64,000 nucleotides of DNA from assembly GCA_035501255.1 (NCBI GenBank), contig DATJWM010000039.1:1-64000 (forward strand), given 5' to 3'. The notes below the pieces were generated by a model. That model was given only the letters and a program-made list of their open reading frames with translations. It did not search any database and was not told the origin of the DNA. The position numbers and the translations under genes are program-made. The DNA is from JAFAZI01 sp035501255 (GTDB lineage: Bacteria; Actinomycetota; Actinomycetes; JAFAQI01). Below, one piece after another: positions 41,980 to 50,813 of this stretch. The first letter of the stretch is position 1. The number at the start of each line of letters is the position of its first letter.

Positions 41980-44238
41980 ATGAACCTTCGCCGGACCGTC
42001 CGCGGACCCATCTTGTGGGTGATCGTGGCCATTCTGGTCGTATTGGCGTTGCTCGAGGTCGCAAACACCGGCACCAGTTACAAGTCGGTGCCACTGCCGA
42101 CGATTCAGCAGGCGATCACCAACGGCGAGGTCCAGTCAGCGGTGATCAAGGATCAGTCGCAGGTGATCGAGGTCACCCTCAAAGACGGCAAACAGATCGA
42201 CGGCTCGAACAAGCTCGAGTCCGCCTACACCGTCCACTACGACGTCGACCTGGTCAATCAGGTCACCAACGCCGGGGTCACCGACCTCACGATCGATCGC
42301 GAGCACACGAACCCGTTCGTGTCGCTCATCGTTCAGTTGCTGCCGTTCGTGCTCATCGTCGTGCTGATGCTGTTCATCCTGAACCAGATGCAAGGCGGCG
42401 GCGGGCGGGTCATGCAGTTCGGCAAGGCCAAGGCCAAGCTGGTCAGCAAGGACACCCCGAAGACCACCTTCGCCGATGTGGCCGGCGCGGACGAGGCGAT
42501 CGAGGAGCTCCAGGAGATCAAGGAGTTCCTCGAGAACCCGGCGAAGTTCCAGGCGATCGGCGCCAAGATTCCCAAGGGCGTGCTGCTCTACGGCCCGCCC
42601 GGCACCGGAAAGACCCTGCTCGCACGCGCGGTTGCGGGCGAGGCCGGCGTGCCGTTCTACTCGATCTCCGGGTCGGACTTCGTCGAGATGTTCGTCGGCG
42701 TGGGTGCGAGCCGGGTGCGCGACCTGTTCGAGCAGGCGAAGACGAACGCGCCGGCGATCATCTTCGTTGACGAGATCGACGCGGTCGGCCGGCACCGGGG
42801 CGCCGGTCTGGGTGGCGGGCACGACGAGCGCGAGCAGACTCTCAACCAGATGCTGGTCGAGATGGACGGATTCGACGTCAACCGTGGCGTGATCCTGATC
42901 GCGGCGACGAACCGGCCCGACATCCTCGACCCCGCGCTGCTTCGGCCCGGCCGTTTCGACCGGCAGATCGTGGTCGACCGGCCGGACCTTGAGGGCCGCC
43001 GCGCGATCCTGGCGGTCCATTCCAAGGGCAAGCCGTTTTCCCCCGACGTCGATCTCGACGTCGTCGCCCGGCGTACGCCGGGTTTCACCGGCGCGGATCT
43101 CGCGAACGTCATCAACGAGGCGGCCCTGCTGACCGCGCGCAGCAGTGGCAAGATGATCACCAACGACACCCTCGAGGAGTCGATCGATCGGGTCATGGCC
43201 GGTCCGATGCGCAAGACCCGGGTGATGAGCGACAAGGAAAAGAAGGTCACCGCTTACCACGAGGGTGGCCACGCCCTCGTCGCCTGGGCGCTGCCGAACA
43301 CCGCGCCGGTCCACAAGATCAGCATCATCGCGCGCGGCCGGTCGCTCGGTCACACCCTCGTCCTGCCCGAAGAGGACAAGTACAACCAGACCCGCTCCGA
43401 GATGATGGACATGCTCGCCTACGCCCTCGGTGGGCGCGCGGCTGAGGAGCTCGTCTTCCACGAGCCCACTACCGGCGCTTCCAACGACATCGAGAAGGCG
43501 ACCGCGACCGCCCGGGCGATGGTCATGACCTACGGCATGAGCGAGAAGCTCGGCCCGCTGAAGTTCGGGAGGGGCGAGGGCGATGTCTTCCTCGGTCGCG
43601 ATCTCGGCCACGAGCGCGACTTCTCCGAGGAGGTCGCCTCCCAGATCGACGACGAAGTCCGGGGTTTGATCGAGCGCGCCCATGATGAGGCGTGGGAGAT
43701 CCTCGTCGAGTACCGCGACGTGCTCGATGACATGGTGCTTGCGCTGCTCGACAAGGAGACGTTGAGCAAGGCGGACCTCACCGAGATCTTTGCCAAGGTC
43801 GACAAGCGGCCCTACCGCAGCATCGCCCCCGCACGCGAGATCCCCAACGATCGCCCTCCGGTGATGACTCCGGCGGAGCTCGCCGCTCTCGACCCGGCCG
43901 AGCTCGCGAAGCTGACGGCTGCCAACGACCACCGCAACGGCGTCAAGGCCAACGGCGCCCGCACCAACGGGACCCGGGCGAACGGCACGAAGGCGAACGG
44001 CACGAAGGCGAACGGCACCCGGGCGAACGGCACGAAAGCGAACGGCACCCGGGCGAGCGGCTCTCGGTCGAACGGTTCCCGGTCCACCGGCGCAAAGTCC
44101 AACGGAACCCGCAGCTCCGCGGCGAACGGAGCTTCGGCTCGCACCCGAGCCGATCGGGAGGCCAAGCCGCCCGCGCAGCCTCGCACGCGGACCAAGCGGA
44201 CCGACGGCGGTCGCCAGGCGCCCGGGACGACGGGCTGA
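41980..44238 (+). CDS. ftsH: ATP-dependent zinc metalloprotease FtsH with repetitive C-terminal tail
   Basis: 752 aa from ATG 41980. Two membrane helices (about 11-28 and 110-130) flank an extracytoplasmic domain. AAA domain: Walker A GPPGTGKTLLAR (about 205), Walker B IIFVDEIDAVGR, second region of homology ATNRPDILDPALLRPGRFDR. Protease: HEGGHALVAW (HExxH) and the third ligand in GASNDIEKAT. From about 655 the tail becomes low-complexity, with about eleven imperfect five-residue repeats of the type NGTRA/NGTKA. It degrades unassembled membrane proteins and some regulators. Stop overlaps the CTG start of folP. Confidence 0.94.
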   Translation: MNLRRTVRGPILWVIVAILVVLALLEVANTGTSYKSVPLPTIQQAITNGEVQSAVIKDQSQVIEVTLKDGKQIDGSNKLESAYTVHYDVDLVNQVTNAGVTDLTIDREHTNPFVSLIVQLLPFVLIVVLMLFILNQMQGGGGRVMQFGKAKAKLVSKDTPKTTFADVAGADEAIEELQEIKEFLENPAKFQAIGAKIPKGVLLYGPPGTGKTLLARAVAGEAGVPFYSISGSDFVEMFVGVGASRVRDLFEQAKTNAPAIIFVDEIDAVGRHRGAGLGGGHDEREQTLNQMLVEMDGFDVNRGVILIAATNRPDILDPALLRPGRFDRQIVVDRPDLEGRRAILAVHSKGKPFSPDVDLDVVARRTPGFTGADLANVINEAALLTARSSGKMITNDTLEESIDRVMAGPMRKTRVMSDKEKKVTAYHEGGHALVAWALPNTAPVHKISIIARGRSLGHTLVLPEEDKYNQTRSEMMDMLAYALGGRAAEELVFHEPTTGASNDIEKATATARAMVMTYGMSEKLGPLKFGRGEGDVFLGRDLGHERDFSEEVASQIDDEVRGLIERAHDEAWEILVEYRDVLDDMVLALLDKETLSKADLTEIFAKVDKRPYRSIAPAREIPNDRPPVMTPAELAALDPAELAKLTAANDHRNGVKANGARTNGTRANGTKANGTKANGTRANGTKANGTRASGSRSNGSRSTGAKSNGTRSSAANGASARTRADREAKPPAQPRTRTKRTDGGRQAPGTTG
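43951..44115 (+). repeat. 15-bp tandem repeat within the ftsH 3' end
   Basis: About eleven 15-bp in-frame units, several identical, of the form AACGGCACCCGGGCG or AACGGCACGAAGGCG. They encode alternating N-G-T-R/K-A pentapeptides. The copy number could vary between strains by slippage. Confidence 0.88.
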
Positions 44239-45092
44239 CCGCAGACCGCTGCGTCCGCGGGCTTGCGGACCTCGGCCGATGCCGAGTGATCGGCGTCGTC
44301 AACGTCACACCGGACTCCTTCAGCGACGGCGGTCGCCACCTCGACCCGGGGGCCGCCGTTGCGCACGGGATCGCCCTGCACGCGGCCGGAGCTGATCTCG
44401 TCGACGTCGGCGGTGAGTCCACCCGTCCAGGGGCGACCAGGGTGGACGCGACCGAGGAGATCCGCAGGGTGCTGCCGGTGGTGCGCGACCTCGTGGCGGC
44501 CGGAGTCACGGTGAGCATCGACACGATGCGGCGAGAGACCGCGACGGCCGCGCTCGTGGCGGGCGCCTCGATCGTCAACGACGTATCCGGCGGGCTGGCC
44601 GATCCCGATCTCCCGCGGTTGGTTGCCGACCACGGGGTTCCCTATGTCCTGATGCATTGGCGCGGGCACAGCGACGAGATGTACAAGCACGCTCAGTACG
44701 CCGACGTCGTCGGGGAGGTAGGTGCGGAGCTGACTCGCCGGGTGGAGGCGGTCGTCGCCGCCGGGGTCGAACTCGACCAGATCGTGCTCGATCCGGGCAT
44801 CGGCTTTGCCAAAACCGCCGAGCACAACTGGACGCTGGTCGCCAACCTTGACCGCCTCGCCTACCTCGGGCGCCCACTGCTCGTCGGGGCCAGCCGCAAG
44901 TCGTTCCTGGGGGAGTTGCTCGCGGTCGACGACCTCCCCCGACCCCCGGAGGAGCGCGACGATGCGACGGTGGCGACCACGGTGCTGGCCGCTCTTGCCG
45001 GTGCGTGGGCCGTGCGGGTGCACTCCGTGCCGGCCAACGTGGATGCGGTCAAGGTAGCGGCGAGGGTGCTCGCCGCTCGCGATCGACCGTGA
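44235..45092 (+). CDS. folP: Dihydropteroate synthase, CTG start
   Basis: 285 aa if started at CTG 44235, which overlaps the ftsH TGA as CTGA. An in-frame GTG at 44286 (VIGVVNV) would delete the residues LRGLADLGRCR-like (RGLADLGRCRV) that actinobacterial FolP proteins have before the first strand. Signatures: GVVNVTPDSFSDGG (pterin-binding/loop 1), DVGGESTRPGA and SIDTMRRETA, then VLDPGIGFAKTAEHN and VGASRKSFLG. It condenses pABA with dihydropterin pyrophosphate. First of a folP-NTF2-folB-folK group; sulfonamide target. Confidence 0.9.
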   Translation: MTADRCVRGLADLGRCRVIGVVNVTPDSFSDGGRHLDPGAAVAHGIALHAAGADLVDVGGESTRPGATRVDATEEIRRVLPVVRDLVAAGVTVSIDTMRRETATAALVAGASIVNDVSGGLADPDLPRLVADHGVPYVLMHWRGHSDEMYKHAQYADVVGEVGAELTRRVEAVVAAGVELDQIVLDPGIGFAKTAEHNWTLVANLDRLAYLGRPLLVGASRKSFLGELLAVDDLPRPPEERDDATVATTVLAALAGAWAVRVHSVPANVDAVKVAARVLAARDRP

Positions 45093-45511
45093 CCGACGAT
45101 GAGGCGGTGAGCGCCGCGAACACCGAGTTCTACGCCGCGATCGAAGCAGGCGACGTGGCGCGCATCGCCGCTGTGTGGGACGACGCGGACGACATCTCCT
45201 GCGTGCACCCCGGGTGGCCGGCGGTGCGTGGGCGGTCGCGGGTGCTGCGGTCGTGGGCGGTGATCATGGCCAACACCGCCTACATTCAGTTCTTCGTCAC
45301 CGACGCCCGCGCGACGGTGGAAGGCGACGTCGGAATCGTCACCTGCGAGCACAGCCTGCTCGCTCGCACGACCGATGAGGAGACCGGGCTCGGCGAGACC
45401 GCGCGTGTCGTCGCGACCAACGTGTTCCGGCAACGAGACGATGGCTGGCGGCTGTGGGCTCATCACGCCTCGCCTGTGGCGACGGCGGCGGAGGACGGGG
45501 AGCAAGCGTGA
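45089..45511 (+). CDS. NTF2/SnoaL-like domain protein
   Basis: 140 aa from GTG 45089 (GTGA overlap with folP). One NTF2-like fold: AANTEFYAAIEAGDVARIAAV, a conserved VHPGWPAVRGRSRVLRSW (His-x-Gly-W), and LWAHHASPVA at the end. Relatives are small cone-shaped dimers that hold hydrophobic ligands or act as hydratases/isomerases. It sits between folP and folB, linked by four-base overlaps on both sides; this placement is common in actinomycetes, but its link to folate is unproven. Confidence 0.82.
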   Translation: MTDDEAVSAANTEFYAAIEAGDVARIAAVWDDADDISCVHPGWPAVRGRSRVLRSWAVIMANTAYIQFFVTDARATVEGDVGIVTCEHSLLARTTDEETGLGETARVVATNVFRQRDDGWRLWAHHASPVATAAEDGEQA

Positions 45512-45870
45512 GCGACACAATTGCGGTGCGGGGCCTTCGAGTCCGGGGCTTTCACGGCGTTCTCGCCGAGGAACGCGCCGTTGGCCAGCTCTTCGTCGTC
45601 GACGTGGAGCTGACCGTCGACACGCGTCCGGCGGCCGCGGAGGACGACTTGGCGCTGACGGTCGACTACTCCTCGCTCGCTCATTTGCTGGCCGAAGTGA
45701 TCGGGGGTGAGCCGGTCGCGCTGATCGAGACATTGGCGCAGCGGCTGGCCGACGTCTGTCTCGCCGATCCGATGGTGGCTGCGGTCGATGTGACCGTCCA
45801 CAAGCCCGACGCGCCGGTCGGGTTGCCGGTCAGTGACATCGTCGTCGCCATCCACCGTGAGCGCGCGTAG
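45508..45870 (+). CDS. folB: Dihydroneopterin aldolase
   Basis: 120 aa from GTG 45508 (GTGA overlap). Tunnelling-fold family: IAVRGLRVRGFHGVLAEERA, then VDYSSLAHLLAEVIGGEPVA, LIETLAQRLADVCL and the catalytic/base region VTVHKPDAPVGLPVSDI with Lys. It converts dihydroneopterin to hydroxymethyl-dihydropterin in folate synthesis. Confidence 0.92.
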   Translation: MSDTIAVRGLRVRGFHGVLAEERAVGQLFVVDVELTVDTRPAAAEDDLALTVDYSSLAHLLAEVIGGEPVALIETLAQRLADVCLADPMVAAVDVTVHKPDAPVGLPVSDIVVAIHRERA

Positions 45871-45877
45871 GTCGGCC

Positions 45878-46363
45878 ATGACCGCAGTGGTCTCACTCGG
45901 CGGGAATCTCGGCGATCGCGCGGCGTACCTTCGGCGCGCGATCGAGGTCATCGCGATGCAGGTGCCGGTGCGTGCCGTCTCCTCGCTCTATGAGTCCGCG
46001 CCGATCGGAGTGACGGATTCCCCGGCGTACCTGAATGCGGTCGTCGTGGTCGATTCTGGCGATGCCGAACGGGTATTCCAGGCGGCCGGGGCGGCCGAGC
46101 GGAGTCAGGGTCGACTGCGGTCCCGGCGCTGGGGGCCGCGCACACTCGACGCAGACGTCATCGCGGTCGACCAGCAGGTGTCCGCCAGTCCACGGCTCAC
46201 GCTCCCGCATCCGCGTGCCCACGAGCGAGCGTTCGTCCTGATGCCGTGGCTCGAGGTGGACGCCACCGCGTCGATCACCGGCTACGGGCCGGTCCGACGG
46301 TTGCTGGAGGAATTGCCCGATCAGCACGTCGTGCGGGTTGCCCCGGCGCCCCCGCTGCCGTGA
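45878..46363 (+). CDS. folK: Hydroxymethyl-dihydropterin pyrophosphokinase
   Basis: 161 aa from ATG 45878 (an in-frame GTG at 45857 is possible). VSLGGNLGDRAAYLRRAI starts the fold, and SRRWGPRTLDADVIAVD matches the HPPK signature with metal-binding aspartates; LPHPRAHERAFVLMPWLE follows. It pyrophosphorylates the pterin that FolP uses. GTGA overlap with the next gene. Confidence 0.93.
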   Translation: MTAVVSLGGNLGDRAAYLRRAIEVIAMQVPVRAVSSLYESAPIGVTDSPAYLNAVVVVDSGDAERVFQAAGAAERSQGRLRSRRWGPRTLDADVIAVDQQVSASPRLTLPHPRAHERAFVLMPWLEVDATASITGYGPVRRLLEELPDQHVVRVAPAPPLP

Positions 46364-46848
46364 CGCGCCCGACCCGGTACACCGTGCTGGTCGCGGTCGC
46401 GATCGTTGCCGGTGGATCGATGTATGCCCTGACCCGGTTCGCCTACGATTCCATGCCCGGCCCCACCCTGCTTCAGCTGCTGTCGATCGCCATCCTGGCG
46501 ATTGCGGAGTTCTACGTCGCGCTCCTGACCCGCGCTCGGCTCGCGGGACGCCACGGCACCCGTCCTGTCGATCCGTTGGCGGTCACCCGATTCGTCGCGC
46601 TCGCGAAGGCGTCTGCGATCGTCGGCGCGCTTGCCGCCGGTGGGTACGCCGGCTTCCTCACCTGGGTCGCGAGGTTGGACTCGCCAAGTGCCTCCGACGA
46701 CTCCCGGCTGGCCGCGTTCGGGGTGGGGTTCGGGTTGCTGCTGACCGCGGCCGCGCTGTTCTTGGAGCACGTGTGTCGGGTGCCCCCGAGGGATGACGAC
46801 GACCCGCCTCCGCCGGCCGACGACGTCTGGGACCATCACGAGCATTGA
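46360..46848 (+). CDS. DUF3180 membrane protein
   Basis: 162 aa from GTG 46360 (GTGA overlap with folK). Four membrane helices (YTVLVAVAIVAGGSMYAL; LLQLLSIAILAIAEFYVALL; ALAKASAIVGALAAGGYAGF; FGVGFGLLLTAAALFLEHV), then an acidic/Pro-rich tail ending DHHEH. It matches Rv3605c, the usual neighbour of folK in actinobacteria; function unknown. Confidence 0.86.
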   Translation: MTRPTRYTVLVAVAIVAGGSMYALTRFAYDSMPGPTLLQLLSIAILAIAEFYVALLTRARLAGRHGTRPVDPLAVTRFVALAKASAIVGALAAGGYAGFLTWVARLDSPSASDDSRLAAFGVGFGLLLTAAALFLEHVCRVPPRDDDDPPPPADDVWDHHEH

Positions 46849-46859
46849 CCTCACGCCGG

Positions 46860-46865
46860 TAGGCT
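46860..46865 (+). promoter_or_regulatory. -10 element TAGGCT of a leaderless promoter
   Basis: TAGGCT ends eight bases before the ATG at 46874; no Shine-Dalgarno. Confidence 0.5.
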
Positions 46866-46873
46866 GCGCTGCC

Positions 46874-47179
46874 ATGACGACCGACGAGCCTTCCGCCGCG
46901 CCGACGTTTGCTGAGCTCGATGCGCTGTCCGACCGCGACCTACGCGAGCGGGCGTTCGCCGTTGCGGAGCACCATCACGACCTGGGGTTCTTCTGGGATC
47001 TCGTGAAGCACCTGCGCGGCGCCGAGGACTTCGGATCCGACGACGGATCGGCCGGCGGTCTGGGGGAGTCGCTCACCGGTGCGGCCGAGGTCGTTGCCGG
47101 GCTGCTCGGACGAGGAGAGGACACGCTCGACCCGATGGTCCGGGCGCGGTTCATCTCCTACCTTCAGGAGCACGGCTGA
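46874..47179 (+). CDS. Conserved small acidic protein of unknown function
   Basis: 101 aa from ATG 46874. Soluble, acidic; two helical stretches: TFAELDALSDRDLRERAFAV and ESLTGAAEVVAGLLGRGEDT, plus a His-rich AEHHHDLGFFWDLVKHL. No recognised family. Independent of the folate operon (own -10, leaderless). Confidence 0.7.
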   Translation: MTTDEPSAAPTFAELDALSDRDLRERAFAVAEHHHDLGFFWDLVKHLRGAEDFGSDDGSAGGLGESLTGAAEVVAGLLGRGEDTLDPMVRARFISYLQEHG

Positions 47180-47218
47180 GCCGAAAGGCGCCGACCGTCG
47201 ACCGGTGCGCGACCTGGC

Positions 47219-48808
47219 TCAGGCCAGCGGGGTCGCGGTGACCACTCGGGACGGTGATCCCAGCTTGGTCTTGTTCTTCGCCGCGACCCGGACGTGGTAG
47301 CGCGTGTCGGGTGTGAGCCCCCGGATCCGAACGAAGTCGCGGTGTGCGCCCACTGGCCGGGTTTTGAACGAGCAGCCCTTCGCGGCGAACGAGCAGGTCG
47401 TGTATTCGATGCGATAGCCGGTGATCCGCTGGCCCCCGTCCTTGGCCGGTTCCGTCCAGTGGACCGAGATCGAGTGCCGACCCGAACTCGCCGACACATG
47501 GCGCGGCGCACTCGGTGGGGCAACGAGCGTGGCGGAGATTCCCTTCGCGGCGCCTCCGAAGGCGTTGACCGCGGCGACGAGGAACCGGTAGGTGTGGCCC
47601 GGCTTCAGCTTCTTGGTGTCGAAGCTCGTCTTGGTCGTCTCGCCGAACCCGCTGAAGTCGATCCCTTCAAGGATGCCGCCGTCGAAGGACTCACGGGAGA
47701 CGGCTCCGTAGATCACCTCGTAGGCGATGACACCGCCGCCGGTCTGGGCGGGCGGATCCCAGGTGAGGTGCGCGACGTCCTTGTGCACGATCACCGCGAG
47801 GTTCGTCGGCGCACTCGGGGCCGCCCCGAAGATCGCGGCGGCGTTGGGCGCGCCGCTTGCGCTTCCCACTCCGGTGACCGTCCGAACCGGAGCGGCGTCG
47901 GCCTTGGCGTCCGCGGCGAACACCTGGATGCTCTGATTGCCCGCGTTGGTGACGACCGGCTCGCCGAGCGCGTCGATCGCGATGCCGCTCGGCGCGTTCA
48001 GTCCGGTATCCGCACCCATGATCGTGTGACCCGGGAGCAATCCACCGCCGAGGCCGGGGAGAGCGAACTCGTCGGAGATGCTGTTGGTGGCGCCGTCGGT
48101 CACCCAGAAGCCGCCTTCCCCGTCCATGTGCAAGGCGGTGGGCGCGGTGATCGGGTGCTTGGACGTCCCGGTCGCGTCGACGTCGGCCGCGACGTTGCCG
48201 AACTTGCCCCGCATGTAGGCGGTGATCGTGGCCGAGCCGCTGGACGGGGTGTTCGCGACGACAATCTCGCCGAGGTCGAGATCCACTGCCAGCGCGACCG
48301 GGTGGTCGAGGTCGGTCTTGCTCCCGCTGATCGTGAGGGCCGGGAGCACGTTGCCATCCGAGCCGAGGTTGAACGCCTCCACCAGGTTGGCGGGAGGATC
48401 GACCACCCAGACGTACCCGCCCGAAATCGTGATCCCCTGAGGCTCGTCCATCGAGGTCGAGCTTCCGCTGATCGTCGCGGCCGGGGCCGCGTCACCGTCG
48501 GCATCGGCGGCGTACTTGGTGATCGAGTCGTTCCCCGCGTTCGATACGTATACCGTCCCGCTGCTCCCCAACGCGACCCCCGTCGGATCGTCGAGCCCGG
48601 TGTCCGGCCCCGAGATCGTGGCGATCGGGGTCGCTGTCCCGGATGCGCCGGGCGCGTATTCCGACAGCGCGTTCGCCGCCGAGTCAACGGTCCAGATCAC
48701 GCCGTAGTCCGGGGATGACGCCGCAGCCGCCGAGTCGGCGACGACCGTCAGCGGGGCGACGACGAGCGCAGCCGAGGCAAGGAGCGGGATGAGGATCGAC
48801 GATCGCAT
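47219..48808 (-). CDS. Secreted protein with NHL/beta-propeller-like repeats and two fibronectin III domains
   Basis: 529 aa from ATG 48808. Signal peptide about 1-29 (MRSSILIPLLASAALVVAPL, cleavage near ADSAAAASS). Residues about 32-340 contain six or so degenerate repeats with the pattern D-x-P-x-G-I/V-A-x-D/G (such as LDDPTGVALGSSGTVYV and MDEPQGITISGGYVWVVD), a propeller. Two fibronectin type III domains follow (APTNLAVIVHKDVAHLTWDP; PRHVSASSGRHSISVHWTEP). No catalytic motif. Likely an extracellular binding or matrix protein; leaderless promoter. Confidence 0.84.
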   Translation of the reverse strand: MRSSILIPLLASAALVVAPLTVVADSAAAASSPDYGVIWTVDSAANALSEYAPGASGTATPIATISGPDTGLDDPTGVALGSSGTVYVSNAGNDSITKYAADADGDAAPAATISGSSTSMDEPQGITISGGYVWVVDPPANLVEAFNLGSDGNVLPALTISGSKTDLDHPVALAVDLDLGEIVVANTPSSGSATITAYMRGKFGNVAADVDATGTSKHPITAPTALHMDGEGGFWVTDGATNSISDEFALPGLGGGLLPGHTIMGADTGLNAPSGIAIDALGEPVVTNAGNQSIQVFAADAKADAAPVRTVTGVGSASGAPNAAAIFGAAPSAPTNLAVIVHKDVAHLTWDPPAQTGGGVIAYEVIYGAVSRESFDGGILEGIDFSGFGETTKTSFDTKKLKPGHTYRFLVAAVNAFGGAAKGISATLVAPPSAPRHVSASSGRHSISVHWTEPAKDGGQRITGYRIEYTTCSFAAKGCSFKTRPVGAHRDFVRIRGLTPDTRYHVRVAAKNKTKLGSPSRVVTATPLA

Positions 48809-48814
48809 GCGCGG

Positions 48815-48820
48815 ACGGTA
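48815..48820 (-). promoter_or_regulatory. -10 element TACCGT of a leaderless promoter (minus strand)
   Basis: TACCGT read on the minus strand ends six bases before the ATG at 48808. Confidence 0.5.
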
Positions 48821-48882
48821 GCGGATCTTCACCCCATTGTGTGGGCGAAACCGCCATTGCTGGTGGGCGACCGTGACGGCGG

Positions 48883-50013
48883 CTACTTGTCGATGTCGCC
48901 CACAACAAAAAACAACGTCGTGAGGATCGGTACGAGATCGCCGACCGACGCACCGGTGAGCAGGTGCGGGAGCACCTGAACGTTGGCGAACGACGCGGTT
49001 CGAACCTTCAGCCGCCACGGTGTCTTCTGCCCGCGGGACACGAGGTAGTACCCGTTGATCCCGAGCGGGTTCTCGGTCCAGGCGTAGGTCTCGCCCTCCG
49101 GCGCCTTGACCACCTTCGGCAGCCGGACGTTGATCGGCCCCGACGTGGTGGTGGCGAGCGTCTCCCGGCAGTACTCGGCGATGTCCAGCGAGACTTCGAC
49201 CTGGTCGACAAGACACTCCAGCCGAGCCACGCAGTCACCGGCAACGCGGGTCACGACCCGCAGTACGCCGGCCGGGAGCAGGTCGTAGGCCAGGGTGGGG
49301 TCGTCGCGACGCAGGTCCATGTCGATCCCGCTGGCTCGCGCAATCGGCCCGGATACCCCATATCCGTCGCAGATCGTCCGGTCGAGTGATCCGATGCCCC
49401 GGTAGGGCTCCGAGGATTCGAGCAGGCGGAGGAATGCAGGCACGGTCAGCCTACGGATCCGGTCGATGGTGAGCGCCGCGCGATCGAGCCAGCCCGTGGG
49501 CAGGTCCTGCTTGAGGCCGCCGACCTGGTTGAACATGAAGTGCATCCGACCCCCGGAAACCTCTTCCATGAGCGCCTGGATCATCTCGCGGGCACCGAAC
49601 ACGGTCGCTGTCGTGTCGCGGTCTGCCCCCGGGGCGGAGGCGAGAAACAACAGGTGGCTGAGCACCCGGTTGAGCTCAGCAAGCATCGTGCGGGCCCACA
49701 CCGCCCGGACGGGGACGTCGATGCCCAACATTCGCTCGACCGCGATCGCCACCCCGAGCTCGTTGCTGAATGCCGCCAGCCAGTCGTGCCGATTGGCAAG
49801 GACCAGGATCTGGCGGTAGTCGCGCGCTTCGAACAGCTTCTCCGCGCCGCGATGCATGTAGCCGACGATCGGGACGGCGTGGACGATCTGCTCGCCTTCG
49901 AGGGTGAGTGCGAGCCGAAGCGCGCCGTGTGCGGCGGGATGTTGCGGCGCGATCTGGAGGATCACGTCGGGCTGTCCGACATCCGCGGTCGAGACGGTCA
50001 GCTCTCGCGCCAC
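48883..50013 (-). CDS. nuoD: Orphan NADH-quinone oxidoreductase subunit D homologue
   Basis: 376 aa from GTG 50013 (GGGAGG nine bases upstream). Full 49-kDa/NuoD fold: QIAPQHPAAHGALRLALTLEG, GYMHRGAEKLFEARDYRQ (family signature), HFMFNQVGGLKQDLP and the C-terminal GDLVPILTTLFFVVGDIDK. The Ni-binding cysteines of hydrogenases are absent, as in NuoD. No other nuo gene is nearby. It is in line after the ABC-2 exporter genes with a 26-base gap. It could be a second NuoD paralogue or have a different role. Confidence 0.85.
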   Translation of the reverse strand: MARELTVSTADVGQPDVILQIAPQHPAAHGALRLALTLEGEQIVHAVPIVGYMHRGAEKLFEARDYRQILVLANRHDWLAAFSNELGVAIAVERMLGIDVPVRAVWARTMLAELNRVLSHLLFLASAPGADRDTTATVFGAREMIQALMEEVSGGRMHFMFNQVGGLKQDLPTGWLDRAALTIDRIRRLTVPAFLRLLESSEPYRGIGSLDRTICDGYGVSGPIARASGIDMDLRRDDPTLAYDLLPAGVLRVVTRVAGDCVARLECLVDQVEVSLDIAEYCRETLATTTSGPINVRLPKVVKAPEGETYAWTENPLGINGYYLVSRGQKTPWRLKVRTASFANVQVLPHLLTGASVGDLVPILTTLFFVVGDIDK

Positions 50014-50039
50014 GCGGGCGATCCTCCCAGAACCAGGGT

Positions 50040-50813
50040 CTACCCGCGTCTGGGCATCCAACGGAAGTAGCGGACCGCGATGACGATCGAAACGACCCCC
50101 CAGATCAGCAAGGCGCCCAGCTGACGCCATGCCCAGCCGCTCGATCCGAACTGCAGCGGGTCGAACACCTTGTACAGCGCTTCGATGAAGGGTCGTAACG
50201 GCAGGTACTTCGAGATGGTCAGCATCGTCCCGCTGATGGGGAAGTAGGTGCCGGAGATGAACACCATGACGAAAAACGGCAGGTTCAGGATCGCCGGCGC
50301 CGAGTCGACGTTGGGGATGAACGACGACACGGCAATTCCGAGCGCACAGAAAACCAGCGATGCCAGCGCGATGGTTACCACCATCGGCAGGATGTGCGCG
50401 GCCGGCAGGTGAACCCCGTAGACAACGATCGCGAACACGACGCAGACGATCGACAGCAGCGAGGACACGATCACGGCGCTGCCGATCGAGCCGCCGATCA
50501 GCGCCCAGGACGGCAGCGGCGTCCCCCGCATCCGCTTGAGCACGCCGTCCTCGCGTTGCCGCACCAGTTTGAGCGCGATGCTCATGAAGCAGGCGCTCAT
50601 GACGCCGTACGCGAGGATGCTGGGCGTGTAGTACTGCTTGAGCAACACTCCCGCGCCCAGTGTCTTGTCGTGACCGCTCCCCGCAGCGCCGACGAGGATG
50701 ATGAACAACACGATCGGGAACAGGAAGGTGAAGCTGGCGGCCAGCGGGTTGCGCCAGTAGCTCTTCTGCTCGTACCCGACCTGAGTCCGGACCAGGGCGA
50801 GGTCGGCGCTCAT
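50040..50813 (-). CDS. ABC-2 type exporter, permease subunit
   Basis: 257 aa from ATG 50813 (ATGA overlap with the ATPase gene). Six membrane helices typical of the ABC2_membrane family, including FTFLFPIVLFIILVGAAG, ACFMSIALKLVRQREDG and the C-terminal WRQLGALLIWGVVSIVIAV. Substrate unknown (drug, lipid or carbohydrate exporters share this form). Confidence 0.86.
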   Translation of the reverse strand: MSADLALVRTQVGYEQKSYWRNPLAASFTFLFPIVLFIILVGAAGSGHDKTLGAGVLLKQYYTPSILAYGVMSACFMSIALKLVRQREDGVLKRMRGTPLPSWALIGGSIGSAVIVSSLLSIVCVVFAIVVYGVHLPAAHILPMVVTIALASLVFCALGIAVSSFIPNVDSAPAILNLPFFVMVFISGTYFPISGTMLTISKYLPLRPFIEALYKVFDPLQFGSSGWAWRQLGALLIWGVVSIVIAVRYFRWMPRRG

